Shown here: one piece after another, positions 9,183 through 17,597 of the stretch | Numbering within the stretch: the stretch's first letter is position 1 | Layout of the letters: each line of letters starts with the position of its first letter | NCBI GenBank assembly: GCA_947041225.1 | Contig: CAMRDM010000003.1 | Coordinates: 1 to 53,996 of the forward strand | Direction of reading: 5' to 3' | DNA length: 53,996 nucleotides | From: an uncultured Deferribacteraceae bacterium | GTDB lineage: Bacteria > Chrysiogenota > Deferribacteres > Deferribacterales > Mucispirillaceae | Notes under the pieces: generated by a model | What the model was told of the DNA's origin: nothing | The model's database searches: none | The model's input: only the letters and a program-made list of their open reading frames with translations | Program-made: the position numbers and the translations under genes

Positions 9183-10859
9183 ATGGCGAAGAGAATTACC
9201 ATAGATCCAATCACAAGGATAGAAGGTCATCTTAGAATAGATGTGCAGATAAATGATAATAACGTAGTTGATGATTCTTGGTCATCAGTACAGATGTTTA
9301 GAGGAATTGAAACAATATTAAGAGGATCAGATCCAGCATCAGCGTGGTCTTTAGCTCAAAGATTTTGTGGTGTTTGTACAACTACACACGCTTTAGGTTC
9401 AATCAGATGTGTTGAGGATGCTTTAAATGTTGAAATTCCTTTCAACGCACAGATGTTAAGAAATCTTGTTTTAACAATTCAATCGTTACAAGATCATATA
9501 GTTCACTTCTATCATTTAACAGCGCTTGACTGGATAGATATAGTCTCTGCTACTAAAGCTGATCCTGTAAAAGCTGGTAAAATAGCTGAAGGATTATCTG
9601 GATGGCCAAAAAACTCTGTTAACGATATGAAAGAAGCTAAAGCTAAATTGACTGCGTTTGTAAGTACTGGAAACTTAGGGATTTATAATGCTGGATATTG
9701 GGGACATAAAGATATGCGCTTATCTCCAGAGATAAACTTAATGGCTTTCTCTCACTACCTTCAAGCTTTAGATGCTCAAAGACAAGCTGCTCAAGCAGTT
9801 GCGATCATCGGTGGTAAAAATCCACACATTCAAAATCTTTGTGTAGGTGGAGTTTCAACTCAGCTTAACATGGATGGGTACACAGGTTTAAATATTGAGA
9901 AGTTAGACTGGTTAGGTGATATCATCAATACAGTTGATAAATTTATCAATCAAGTATATGTACCAGATGTTCTAGCAATCGGTGGAATATATAAAGATTG
10001 GTTTAACATGGGTAAATGTTCAAAGAACTATATATCTACTCCTGATATTCCTCTTGATGGTAAAGCATCTAAGTTTGCTATTAAAGGTGGAGTTATTTTA
10101 GGAAACTCAATTAGAGAGTTCAAAGATTGGAAAGATACAGATCTTCGTTCAAAAATAACAGAAACATCAAAACATGCTTGGTATGCAGAAAATGAACCTC
10201 TTCATCCGTATGTTGGCGAACAAACTCCTAACTATACTGATTTTCAAGATGATGGTAAATATACATGGTGTAAAGCTCCTCGTTATGATGGTAATGTAAC
10301 TCAAACAGGTCCAGTTGCTCAAGTTATGGTGAACTATAAATTAGGTCATCCAGCGACAGTAAAATATGTTGATTATGTTAGATCAAAATTAGGTTTATCT
10401 GTAGAGCAACTGAACTCAACTATGGGACGTAATGCTGCAAGAGCTATCAGATCGTTGGTTATGGTTGAAAATGCGAAAGAGTGTTATCAGTTATTAATAG
10501 ATAACTATGCTAGTGGAGATACTGAATATAATAATCCTACAACGATCCCAACGGGAGAGTATAAAGGTGTTGGTTTCAATGAAGCACCACGTGGAATGTT
10601 ATCACATTGGGTTGTTATAGAAGATAAACTAATCAAAAACTATGAGGCAGTTGTTCCATCAACTTGGGTAGCATCGCCTAGAGATAATCAGAATAAGAAA
10701 GGTCCTTACGAGGAATCATTAATGAACCTTAAAGTTGCTGATCCTAAAAATCCTTTAGAAGTTGTTAGAACGATCCATTCATTTGATCCTTGTATCGCAT
10801 GCGCAGTGCATACTGTTGATGAAAAAGGTGTAGAGTTTGTTAAGGTTAAAGTAAGATAG
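9183..10859 (+). CDS. [NiFe] hydrogenase large subunit (catalytic)
   Basis: This 558-residue subunit holds the NiFe(CN)2CO site that splits H2. The four nickel-binding cysteines are visible: RFCGVC near the N-terminus (C62, C65) and DPCIACAVH near the C-terminus (C537, C540). The 15 residues after His543 form the C-terminal extension that a specific protease removes after nickel insertion. There is no signal peptide; export depends on the Tat signal of the small subunit. The sequence matches group 1 uptake hydrogenases of the HybC/HynA kind. A GGAGAT site precedes the start. The protease gene follows directly, but the pleiotropic hyp maturation genes are not in this window. Confidence 0.95.
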   Translation: MAKRITIDPITRIEGHLRIDVQINDNNVVDDSWSSVQMFRGIETILRGSDPASAWSLAQRFCGVCTTTHALGSIRCVEDALNVEIPFNAQMLRNLVLTIQSLQDHIVHFYHLTALDWIDIVSATKADPVKAGKIAEGLSGWPKNSVNDMKEAKAKLTAFVSTGNLGIYNAGYWGHKDMRLSPEINLMAFSHYLQALDAQRQAAQAVAIIGGKNPHIQNLCVGGVSTQLNMDGYTGLNIEKLDWLGDIINTVDKFINQVYVPDVLAIGGIYKDWFNMGKCSKNYISTPDIPLDGKASKFAIKGGVILGNSIREFKDWKDTDLRSKITETSKHAWYAENEPLHPYVGEQTPNYTDFQDDGKYTWCKAPRYDGNVTQTGPVAQVMVNYKLGHPATVKYVDYVRSKLGLSVEQLNSTMGRNAARAIRSLVMVENAKECYQLLIDNYASGDTEYNNPTTIPTGEYKGVGFNEAPRGMLSHWVVIEDKLIKNYEAVVPSTWVASPRDNQNKKGPYEESLMNLKVADPKNPLEVVRTIHSFDPCIACAVHTVDEKGVEFVKVKVR

Positions 10860-10900
10860 TAAGTTATTAATCTGATTTACATTTTGTGATTATTATATAT

Positions 10901-10920
10901 GAGGAGATTTATATCTCCTC
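10901..10920 (+). terminator. intercistronic hairpin between hydrogenase large subunit and its protease gene
   Basis: A perfect 8-bp stem, GAGGAGAT with ATCTCCTC, closes a four-base TTAT loop and is followed by ATTTTATTACTCATTTT. It lies 41 bp after the large-subunit stop and 30 bp before the TTG start of the protease gene. It looks like a partial terminator or an RNA-stabilising 3' structure that would lower protease output compared with the structural subunits. It also makes the upstream ATG at 10899, which sits at the base of the stem, an unlikely start. Confidence 0.55.
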
Positions 10921-10949
10921 ATTTTATTACTCATTTTAAGGAGTTCAAG

Positions 10950-11414
10950 TTGAAGAAGATTGTAGTAATGGGTATAGGTAATTATATTTTTACTGATGAA
11001 GGTATCGGTGTTCATACTATTATGGAGTTAGCAAAATTAAAATTACCTGAGAATGTTGAACTAGTTGATTGTGGTACGGCAAGTATGTTTACGAATAATT
11101 ATATCGCTGATGCAGATATATTAATTGCGATAGATGCGATAGCTTCAGAGAAAGATGCAGGTACGATAGTTATCTACGATAAAGAGGATATAATGCTATC
11201 TCGAGTGCCTATGAAAATTTCTCCACATCAGATAGGTTTCCAAGAGACTTTGTTGCACGCTAGATTGAGAGGAGATATTCCAGATATTGTTAAGCTAGTT
11301 GGTATCGTTCCAAAATCTCTTGATGCGTCGATAGTTTTAACTGAGGCGTGTCAGAAATCTTTACCTGAAGTTGTGAAGATAGTTTTAGATTTTATAGAAG
11401 AGTATAATAAATAA
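10950..11414 (+). CDS. hydrogenase maturation protease (HybD/HynC-like)
   Basis: This endopeptidase trims the C-terminal tail of the large subunit once nickel is in place. The protein opens with KKIVVMGIGNYIFTDEGIGVH, where the GxGNxxxxDEGxG pattern includes the Glu and Asp that sense nickel. It continues with VELVDCGTAS and DAIASEKDAGT, and has the conserved Ser-Pro-His in ISPHQIGF. I choose the TTG at 10950, giving 154 residues, because AAGGAG sits six bases before it and family members start exactly here. The in-frame ATG at 10899 would add 17 odd residues and lies inside a hairpin. It is the last gene of the hydrogenase operon. Roughly 205 bp of featureless AT-rich DNA follow. Confidence 0.88.
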   Translation: MKKIVVMGIGNYIFTDEGIGVHTIMELAKLKLPENVELVDCGTASMFTNNYIADADILIAIDAIASEKDAGTIVIYDKEDIMLSRVPMKISPHQIGFQETLLHARLRGDIPDIVKLVGIVPKSLDASIVLTEACQKSLPEVVKIVLDFIEEYNK

Positions 11415-11619
11415 CCTTATGATATTGATAATAGATTGTATGAACAGGCTATGTTATTAATATTGGTGATAGGTTGACGAACAGTCAGAGTTAATAATAT
11501 TGAGAATAGGGTTAATAAAGGTAGGTAGTATTGTTAATATTAATAATGGATTAGATGAATAGATTGTGTTGTCAATATTTGCAAGAGATAATTATAATAG
11601 ATAACATTATTGATGAGAG

Positions 11620-12351
11620 ATGAGTATAATAAATTACACGATTGATACAGTAGTTGATGAAGATATAAAAATATGTCAATTAAAGACGGGTGGTTTCAGG
11701 TTTGGTATTGACTCTGTTTTATTGGCATATTTTAGTAAACCTAAGCCTAAAGCTCGTATGTTGGAAATAGGTGCTGGATCGGGTATAGTTTCAATTTTGA
11801 TAGCTAAAAAATACGGCATAAATATAGACGCATTAGAGTTACAAAAACCGATTTATGATACACTTATTAAAAGTATCGAACTATCGGAAGTGATAGGTAA
11901 AGTTACGCCTATATTGAGTGATCTCAACGAGTATAAACCTAAGGAAAGTAGTTGTTATACACATATAGTTTGTAATCCACCGTATAGAAAGATAGGTACA
12001 GGTGGGACAGCAAAAAACGATGTAGAGGCTATTGCAAGGTTTAATATTAAGTTAACATTAGATGATATCGCACTTTTTGCAAGAAGATATCTTGCTGATG
12101 GAGGTAGATTAACGTTGTCGTACGATGCAGATATGTTGATAGATCTTCTTGCTGTTTTACGAACTAATATGATTGAACCTAAGTCGTTACAATTTGTATA
12201 TCCGTCAATTGATAAAGGTGCAAAAGTAGTTTTGATTGATTCAGTTAAAACAGCAGGTGTAGAGTTGAAGATAGAAAAACCTATTATTCAGTACGGCGAT
12301 GATGTTACAAGATATGAGTATGATAAAGTTTTTAATTGTAAATGGAAGTAA
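11620..12351 (+). CDS. tRNA1(Val) (adenine-37-N6)-methyltransferase family protein (TrmN6/YfiC-like)
   Basis: This 243-residue Rossmann-fold methyltransferase uses S-adenosylmethionine. Motif I is LEIGAGSGIVSILIA (about residues 48-62), an acidic motif II follows in DALELQ, and motif IV is NPPY (in VCNPPYRKIG). NPPY is typical of enzymes that methylate an exocyclic amino group of adenine. The N-terminal FRFGIDSVLLAYF block is characteristic of the TrmN6 (YfiC) family, which modifies A37 of tRNA1(Val). An assignment to the exact tRNA target is by family only. It stands 205 bp after the hydrogenase operon and 32 bp before a secreted-protein gene, with no functional link evident. Confidence 0.8.
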   Translation: MSIINYTIDTVVDEDIKICQLKTGGFRFGIDSVLLAYFSKPKPKARMLEIGAGSGIVSILIAKKYGINIDALELQKPIYDTLIKSIELSEVIGKVTPILSDLNEYKPKESSCYTHIVCNPPYRKIGTGGTAKNDVEAIARFNIKLTLDDIALFARRYLADGGRLTLSYDADMLIDLLAVLRTNMIEPKSLQFVYPSIDKGAKVVLIDSVKTAGVELKIEKPIIQYGDDVTRYEYDKVFNCKWK

Positions 12352-12383
12352 TATATTGTATTATTGAATTTATTGATTTTTAA

Positions 12384-12983
12384 ATGAGGGTAGATTTGTT
12401 TTTATATATTAAGATAATATTAGTCGTACTTTTATTTTCTACAAACCTCTATGCAGGTATGCAATGCGATAATCGTACATATCTCCATAGAGATGTTTAT
12501 GATGTTGATAATCTTTTCTACATAGAAAAAAATGACAATGCGAATACTACATTTTATGATATCAATCTTGATGAGAATGGATTAATAAACTCTAAGAAAC
12601 CGATTGATATTTACTGGAAGCTATTTGATGAGGATGGAAGAAGAGATGAAGTATCTTTTATCGCTAGAAAATTAGCCTTTGGTTTATCAGAGATCAAGGA
12701 GATAGATCCGGGTAAACATTACTCAGTAAGAGTAGCTTCAATGGATAGAAATATTGAAGTTAAAAGGTATGATAATTGTTCATGGGCAGAGATGGTAATT
12801 GATGGAAAAGTCTCAAGAGTTGAACGTGTAATGTTGAAGATAAAAAAGAGTATCCCATTTGTTACTCTTGTATACATGGATCTGTACGGAACGGATCTCA
12901 AAAATCAAGAGGCGATTAATGCAGAAAGATGGTATCACGATGAAGATATCAGATATAAAAATAAAGATAAGCCTCCGTTGTAG
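12384..12983 (+). CDS. DUF4833 domain-containing exported protein
   Basis: This 199-residue protein has a signal peptide (hydrophobic residues about 6-21, cleavage near LYAG). The rest matches the DUF4833 pattern: LFYIEKNDNANTTFYDINL, then PIDIYWKLFDEDGRRDEVSFIARKLAFGL. The function of this domain is not known to me. It is periplasmic or lipid-exposed by its signal peptide, with no lipobox and no further membrane span. Cysteines are sparse (C29 and C132 approximately, which could pair). It is 32 bp downstream of the TrmN6-like gene and may be co-transcribed with it. After it begins a gene-poor stretch of about 650 bp. Confidence 0.7.
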   Translation: MRVDLFLYIKIILVVLLFSTNLYAGMQCDNRTYLHRDVYDVDNLFYIEKNDNANTTFYDINLDENGLINSKKPIDIYWKLFDEDGRRDEVSFIARKLAFGLSEIKEIDPGKHYSVRVASMDRNIEVKRYDNCSWAEMVIDGKVSRVERVMLKIKKSIPFVTLVYMDLYGTDLKNQEAINAERWYHDEDIRYKNKDKPPL

Positions 12984-13639
12984 TATCCCCACTCAAAAAA
13001 TAGTTGATAAGAAAGATAGTTAATTCTAGGTTAATCGGATATATTTCAAATATATGTATCAATTTGGTAAGCATTTTATATCATCTATAACAAATAATAT
13101 AAAATATAGTTTTAGTTAAGATAATTTTATAAAGATTATTAGTAACCGTATGTATCTTTAGTGATATCAATATATACAACTCAACACGTTGTTTGTGGTG
13201 AGTATGTTTAGAATACTGAATCTGTCATTTTTATACGTTGTCTAATATACTTTAAAAAGGTACGATATTTCTTATTTGATTTTGTCTAGCAATATTGAAA
13301 TATTACGGAATTCTTTGAGCACTTACTATAAGGTGTTGTATGATTTACAATATTTTTCAAAATATTGTAAACTTTTTTTATTAAGTTTTATTTTGTAATA
13401 TTAAAATTTCATACAATAAAGTGGTAGTAATTTTGAAAGAGTAAGTTGATTATTTTGATGTTTGTAGGTTGTTTTTTATTAGATGTAAATCTCCAATATA
13501 GATAATGAAAGATTAGATGAAGATATTAGATGTTGTAGGTATTCTAGAATAGGTTTGTATTGTGTGATGTAGTTTTAAATTAGTTGTAAGGAGTTATGAT
13601 TTATTAAGAAGCATCTCTGTGTTGTAAGTAAGTGATAGA
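12984..13639. other. gene-poor AT-rich region
   Basis: No convincing protein-coding frame or tRNA is visible on either strand in these roughly 650 bases. The stretch is very AT-rich. Its only clear structure is the nested inverted repeat at 13336-13416, described separately. It lies between the DUF4833 gene and a possible 46-residue gene on the minus strand. It could hold a small RNA or a decayed gene, but I see no sequence that shows this. Confidence 0.5.
13336..13416. repeat. nested inverted repeats, terminator-like or structured RNA element
   Basis: An inner perfect inverted repeat of 13 bp (13344-13356 with 13359-13371, arm TTTACAATATTTT) is followed on the plus strand by CTTTTTTTA, the layout of an intrinsic terminator. 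An outer 8-bp pair, TTGTATGA at 13336-13343 and TCATACAA at 13409-13416, encloses it. The nearest upstream plus-strand gene ends about 350 bp earlier, so the element is far from any obvious gene end. It may terminate an unannotated small transcript, or be a protein-binding site. Confidence 0.5.
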
Positions 13640-13780
13640 TTATGGTTTTTTGATTGTTTTTTGTTGAAAAAGTTGACACTCTTCCCCAGAGTTTTTAAAG
13701 ACTTCTTTAGATGGAATACTTTTAGATTTAAATCCAAAGACTTTACATGAATATGGGTGAGCAGGTTGCCATGTTATCAT
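13640..13780 (-). CDS. possible small protein of 46 residues, unknown function
   Basis: A minus-strand ORF runs from ATG (13778-13780) to TAA (13640-13642). Its peptide begins MITWQPAHPYSCKVFGFKSK and continues SIPSKEVFKNSGEECQLF before a basic tail. The composition looks protein-like and unlike the random Ile/Asn/Lys-rich translations of nearby intergenic DNA: Trp, two Pro, two Cys, Gly-rich turns and few Ile. The ORF is also slightly richer in G+C than its surroundings. No clear ribosome site precedes the ATG, which weakens the case. It overlaps only the non-coding 5' extension of the XRE gene on the other strand. It could also be the remnant of a longer gene. I do not recognise the family. 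Confidence 0.35.
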   Translation of the reverse strand: MITWQPAHPYSCKVFGFKSKSIPSKEVFKNSGEECQLFQQKTIKKP

Positions 13781-13975
13781 AAGATGAATACATTTAAAAC
13801 AGTTGATCTTTTTAATAATTATGACACGCTCCTTATCATACTTTATAGTAATTCAATAATCTATAAATATCAAGTGATTTTAATTCAAACAACTATATTT
13901 TTTTCAAACATACAGATATATATACTATTCAAACTGTGCTACACTAATAATTATATAATATATTACAGGTATAAA

Positions 13976-14644
13976 ATGATAAGTTCAAAATTAAAAAGTC
14001 TCATTGCAAGTAGAAATATTGTACAGAAGGATATGGCGATAGCATTAGGTATCTCACCGTCAAGGTTATCAAATTATATAACGGGTAAACGAGAGCCGAG
14101 TCATATGATGTTAATTATGATCGCAAAGTATTTACAGATTGATGTCAATTATTTTACACATAACGGTTTTAATAAAAGTTATTTAGATAATAATACTGCG
14201 AGTCTTAGTGAAGAGTATAATCACAAAGCATCATTTGCAACGATGTGTGAAAGAAACGAGAGTGATAAGACTATATCTATTCCTCTTCAAAGTATGTCAG
14301 GTAAAAAGACAGATATCCCTTACAGGAAGATATCTTTTCCTTCTGTTTTATTTGATGGTATTGAAGATATGTCAGCATTAAGAGTGTTTATATGTGCGGT
14401 AGATAGTTTCTTCGATACTCTTAAAAAAGATGATCTAATTATTGCAGTCAGAAGTGATGCTGTAAAGTTAGAGAATTTTGATAAAATAATTATTCATGGT
14501 AGGTATAGTAAAGTATTCTACTATTTCCAAGAAGAAAAAATGAAATTCTTAATTGATCGCAAATCACCTAAAAATAATATTAAAATAAGTGATGATGATT
14601 TACCAGAGTATTTCAAAGTATTATTTGTGTTAAAGCATTACTAA
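13976..14644 (+). CDS. XRE-family transcriptional repressor with S24/LexA-like C-terminal region
   Basis: The protein starts at ATG 13976 (222 residues). The open frame upstream to 13757 codes only for Ile/Tyr/Asn-rich low-complexity residues and is not credible. Residues 1-60 form a Cro/C1 helix-turn-helix: KLKSLIASRNIVQKDMAIAL, GISPSRLSNYITGKREPS, then LIMIAKYLQIDVNYF. The C-terminal part (about residues 125-220) resembles an S24 peptidase or CI repressor C-domain, with VDSFFDTLKKDDLIIAV in the place where such proteins carry their Ser-containing motif. Whether the Ser/Lys dyad is intact cannot be settled by eye. TATAAT at 13954-13959 may be its -10 box. No phage or mobile genes surround it, so it is either a lone prophage remnant or a host regulator of unknown targets. 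Confidence 0.7.
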   Translation: MISSKLKSLIASRNIVQKDMAIALGISPSRLSNYITGKREPSHMMLIMIAKYLQIDVNYFTHNGFNKSYLDNNTASLSEEYNHKASFATMCERNESDKTISIPLQSMSGKKTDIPYRKISFPSVLFDGIEDMSALRVFICAVDSFFDTLKKDDLIIAVRSDAVKLENFDKIIIHGRYSKVFYYFQEEKMKFLIDRKSPKNNIKISDDDLPEYFKVLFVLKHY

Positions 14645-14938
14645 AATTTTAATAGATTAGAGTATTAATATGTTGATCTTACCACGTGTAATAATATTGA
14701 TACATATGCGTTTTTGATTGAATAAATCTTATGATCGTAATATATTTCATTATGTGGAAGCATGTATAGTTTATAAATATTTATAATATAGAAACTATGG
14801 TATAGATCAGTAACATTATGTTCTAATGCAAAGATGATTCAATACGATGTTATTATATTATAAACGTGATTATGATTTAGTGGATATATCGTTGATATAT
14901 CTATGTGCTAAGAAGCTCTCTGTTATTGATTATCAGCG

Positions 14939-15526
14939 TTACACATTAGTTATAATATCAATAGTTGCGGTTAAGATATTCTCAGTTATGATATCTGGTT
15001 TAACTTTAAATTTCATAATATCGTTTTGTATACTTCCTTTACCATACCCTGTTTCAACAAGATATGTTTTTGCATTAACAGTTTTTCCAGCGGTTATATC
15101 TGATTCTTTATCACCTACAAAAAAGAGTTTATTTTTATCTATTGGTAGATCGTTCATAGCAGTTGTGAGCATTCCAGCTTTAGGTTTTCTACAATCACAA
15201 TCCACTCTATATTTTTCATTTTTCGAGCTTGTATCATGTGGACAGAAATATAGTGCATCTATTTTTGCACCTTGCAGAGTTAGTTCACGATACATTTTTT
15301 CATGCAATAAAGCTAATGTATTCTCATCAAAAAATCCTCTACCGATACCTGATTGATTTGTTATGATTACAACAAGAAAATTATGTAAATTAAGTAACCT
15401 GATAGCTTCAGCTGCGAACGGATAGATCTGAAAACTATCTATATGATTTATATATCCAGCATCGAAGTTGATTGTTCCATCTCTATCTAAAAATACTGTT
15501 GGTTGTAGGTTTGTAATATTACTCAT
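14939..15526 (-). CDS. gmhB: D-glycero-beta-D-manno-heptose 1,7-bisphosphate 7-phosphatase
   Basis: This 195-residue HAD phosphatase has the catalytic FLDRDGT motif (D14, D16), ITNQSGIGRGFF, and a zinc-binding cysteine and histidine group in CPHDTS...CDCRKPKAGML, which separates GmhB and histidinol phosphatases from other HAD enzymes. VGDKESDITAG is the final acidic motif. It removes the 7-phosphate in ADP-heptose synthesis for the lipopolysaccharide inner core. It lies 10 bp after waaA on the same strand, which supports the heptose role over histidine biosynthesis. The gene ends close to a convergent XRE gene, with no strong terminator seen in the 294 bp between them. Confidence 0.9.
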   Translation of the reverse strand: MSNITNLQPTVFLDRDGTINFDAGYINHIDSFQIYPFAAEAIRLLNLHNFLVVIITNQSGIGRGFFDENTLALLHEKMYRELTLQGAKIDALYFCPHDTSSKNEKYRVDCDCRKPKAGMLTTAMNDLPIDKNKLFFVGDKESDITAGKTVNAKTYLVETGYGKGSIQNDIMKFKVKPDIITENILTATIDIITNV

Positions 15527-15536
15527 AATAAGTATG

Positions 15537-16775
15537 TTACTCCTTAATAATATTTTGCATAGTATCTATAACTTTATTTATCACACTACTATTTATTGTA
15601 TCAATTTTTTCAAAAAAGGATATGAAATCTAATTTTTTATCATTGTCATTTGAGACAAGCCATCTATCAATATCGATATCGGTTTCAAGGTAATTTATTA
15701 ATGAGTATTCATCAGCGATAACTTGTACCTCTTTAAAGTTGTATAGATGTTTTCCTGTTGCAACACTTTTATGAAATTGTAGAGCTTCATAAATATTATG
15801 TCCACCTATATCGACTATGCTTCCACCGATAAATATTTTTGACGCAGTTATATATAGAGGTTCAAGCATACCGAGTTTATCGATAATTATTACATCAGTA
15901 TCGGTGTTCATATTTGAGTATAGAGATGATGTTAGGTTGAGCGATAGTACTAAATTGTTGATGCTTGTTACTCTGTTAATGTGTCGTGGTGCGATGATTA
16001 ATTTATCAAATTGATCTCTATTTCGTTTAAACGCTTTGATGAATATCTCTTCTTCGTTACTGTGTGTACTTGTGATTAACAGATAGTTCAGATCGGATAT
16101 TTTTTCTATCGGATTGATTTCATTTATTATTTTTCTTTTCTGAAATTTTATATTTCCTAAAGTTATAGTTGTGCTAGATGAGACGATAGAATTTATCTTC
16201 TCTTTATCTTCGTTTGATTTAGCAAAAATGAATATAAAATATTTTAGAAGGTATGCAAAGAACGGTTTGAAAAAATAATATGTGTTAAATGTTTTATCAG
16301 ATATCCGTGCGTTAATCATAATTAGTTTACTGTATTTAGCTAAGGTGATAATCATATTTGGCCACAGTTCTGTATCGACGATGAAAGAAAGTTTTACGTT
16401 CAGTTTTTTGATAATCTTTCTGATTGCGATTTTATTTTCTATCGGTATAAGAAAAGCGTAATCTGCTTTAATTTCGTTTATTGCGATATCTCTACCAGTT
16501 GCAGTCATAGTTGATATTGCGATGTTGATGTTATGAAACTTCTCTCTTATTTCTGTTACGAGGTTATGTATGCTTCTTACTTCTCCGACAGATGCAGCGT
16601 GAAAGAGTATTGTTCTATTTTTATTACTGTTAAGTTTATCTAAATTTACAAACCCTAATCTTTCAGAGAAGTGTTGAGCCTTTCCTTTGAAGTGGAGTGT
16701 TAGATATATGATAGGCACCCATATTGGAGCAAGCAGTAAGAGTATTGTATTATATAAGATTAGGAGAAGTTTCAT
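15537..16775 (-). CDS. waaA: 3-deoxy-D-manno-octulosonic acid (Kdo) transferase
   Basis: This 412-residue glycosyltransferase (KdtA) adds Kdo from CMP-Kdo to lipid IVA at the inner membrane. It opens with a hydrophobic anchor (LLLILYNTILLLLAPIWVPI), then the family's HFSERLG and LFHAASVGEVRS motif, in which Glu is the catalytic base. DTELWPNMI near residue 137 and the C-terminal GGSIVDIGGHNIYEAL match the nucleotide-sugar domain. The start overlaps the end of the upstream acyltransferase gene by about 26 bp, so the two are translationally coupled. With gmhB downstream this is a lipid A/core operon. Whether it adds one or two Kdo residues cannot be told. Confidence 0.93.
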   Translation of the reverse strand: MKLLLILYNTILLLLAPIWVPIIYLTLHFKGKAQHFSERLGFVNLDKLNSNKNRTILFHAASVGEVRSIHNLVTEIREKFHNINIAISTMTATGRDIAINEIKADYAFLIPIENKIAIRKIIKKLNVKLSFIVDTELWPNMIITLAKYSKLIMINARISDKTFNTYYFFKPFFAYLLKYFIFIFAKSNEDKEKINSIVSSSTTITLGNIKFQKRKIINEINPIEKISDLNYLLITSTHSNEEEIFIKAFKRNRDQFDKLIIAPRHINRVTSINNLVLSLNLTSSLYSNMNTDTDVIIIDKLGMLEPLYITASKIFIGGSIVDIGGHNIYEALQFHKSVATGKHLYNFKEVQVIADEYSLINYLETDIDIDRWLVSNDNDKKLDFISFFEKIDTINSSVINKVIDTMQNIIKE

Positions 16776-17394
16776 ATGTAAAATCCGTCATAAATTTTTC
16801 TAATTTTTGTCTATCAGCTTCGATACTTTTTTTACTTGTATCATCAGAGAGATAGATCGGTTTGCTATAGTATACATCAATTTTTGTAAATGGTAGAGGC
16901 AGTATAAAATTATCCCAACTGTTAAATTTTATAAATCTTTTAGGTTTTATGGTTGCGACGATTATCACCTTGTCGAGTTTTTTAGCGATTAAGATAGCAC
17001 CACTTCTAACGGAGTGTCTAGGTCCTATCGGTCCATCAACAGTTATTGCAAATGTAGTTTTAAGTTCTTTAATAATTTTTATAGCTTTAAGTATCGCTTT
17101 AGCACCACCTTTAAAAGTTGATCCTCTGACGATATTATATTTCCATCTGTTGAGCACATAAGCGACAATATCACCATCTTTAGAGTCGGATGTAATCCCT
17201 ACAACATTTTCATTTCTGTGTAGATATGCACATGGCAGAAATTGATCGTGCCACATAACAAAGACAGGTTTGATAGTTTGTCTTAATAGTTCACGATAAT
17301 TTTCATCAAGATTGTGCTGTGTGTATCTCCATGATTTGCAGTAAAGGTTTAGTATTGTTGTTGCAAAAGATAGGAGTATTTTATTTACTTTTAT
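16750..17394 (-). CDS. lysophospholipid acyltransferase family protein (DUF374), apparent ATA start
   Basis: From the first ATG (17256) only 168 residues result, and the N-terminal segment typical of DUF374 is missing. The frame stays open upstream to a TAG at 17398-17400. The added codons read VNKILLSFATTILNLYC, then WRYTQHNLDENYRELL and IKPVF ahead of VMWHDQFLPCAY, a good match to the family's membrane helix and HxxxxxP region. No ATG, GTG or TTG is in frame there. An ATA at 17392-17394 lies seven bases after GAGGAG (17402-17407), giving a 214-residue protein. Further motifs are ITSDSKDG, RGSTFKGG and ITVDGPIGPRH. The family likely acylates a lipid A precursor. It is the first gene of the waaA operon. 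If the ATA reading is wrong, the gene starts at 17256 or is damaged. Confidence 0.75.
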   Translation of the reverse strand: MKVNKILLSFATTILNLYCKSWRYTQHNLDENYRELLRQTIKPVFVMWHDQFLPCAYLHRNENVVGITSDSKDGDIVAYVLNRWKYNIVRGSTFKGGAKAILKAIKIIKELKTTFAITVDGPIGPRHSVRSGAILIAKKLDKVIIVATIKPKRFIKFNSWDNFILPLPFTKIDVYYSKPIYLSDDTSKKSIEADRQKLEKFMTDFTYETSPNLI

Positions 17395-17597
17395 GAACTA
17401 TCTCCTCGCTTACAGAAAGTAAGTATATTATTCATTCTATCGTTAAAAATGTCAACAACAATAATAGGTGCAACAAGTGTATGTTACTTGTTTAGATTGT
17501 AAATTACTTAGAATATTGTTGACTGTGATCTAATATTAATTGATGAGATTGATGAGAATATGTATACTATAATTTAGCGATAATGGAGAGGTATATA

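Noticed and set aside
13757..13975. N-terminal extension of the XRE regulator
   Set aside because: The 73 extra residues are Ile/Tyr/Asn-rich with no domain; the HTH domain starts right after ATG 13976.
14847..15356. Plus-strand ORF of 169 codons opposite gmhB
   Set aside because: It is antisense to a complete, well-conserved GmhB and has no recognisable domain.
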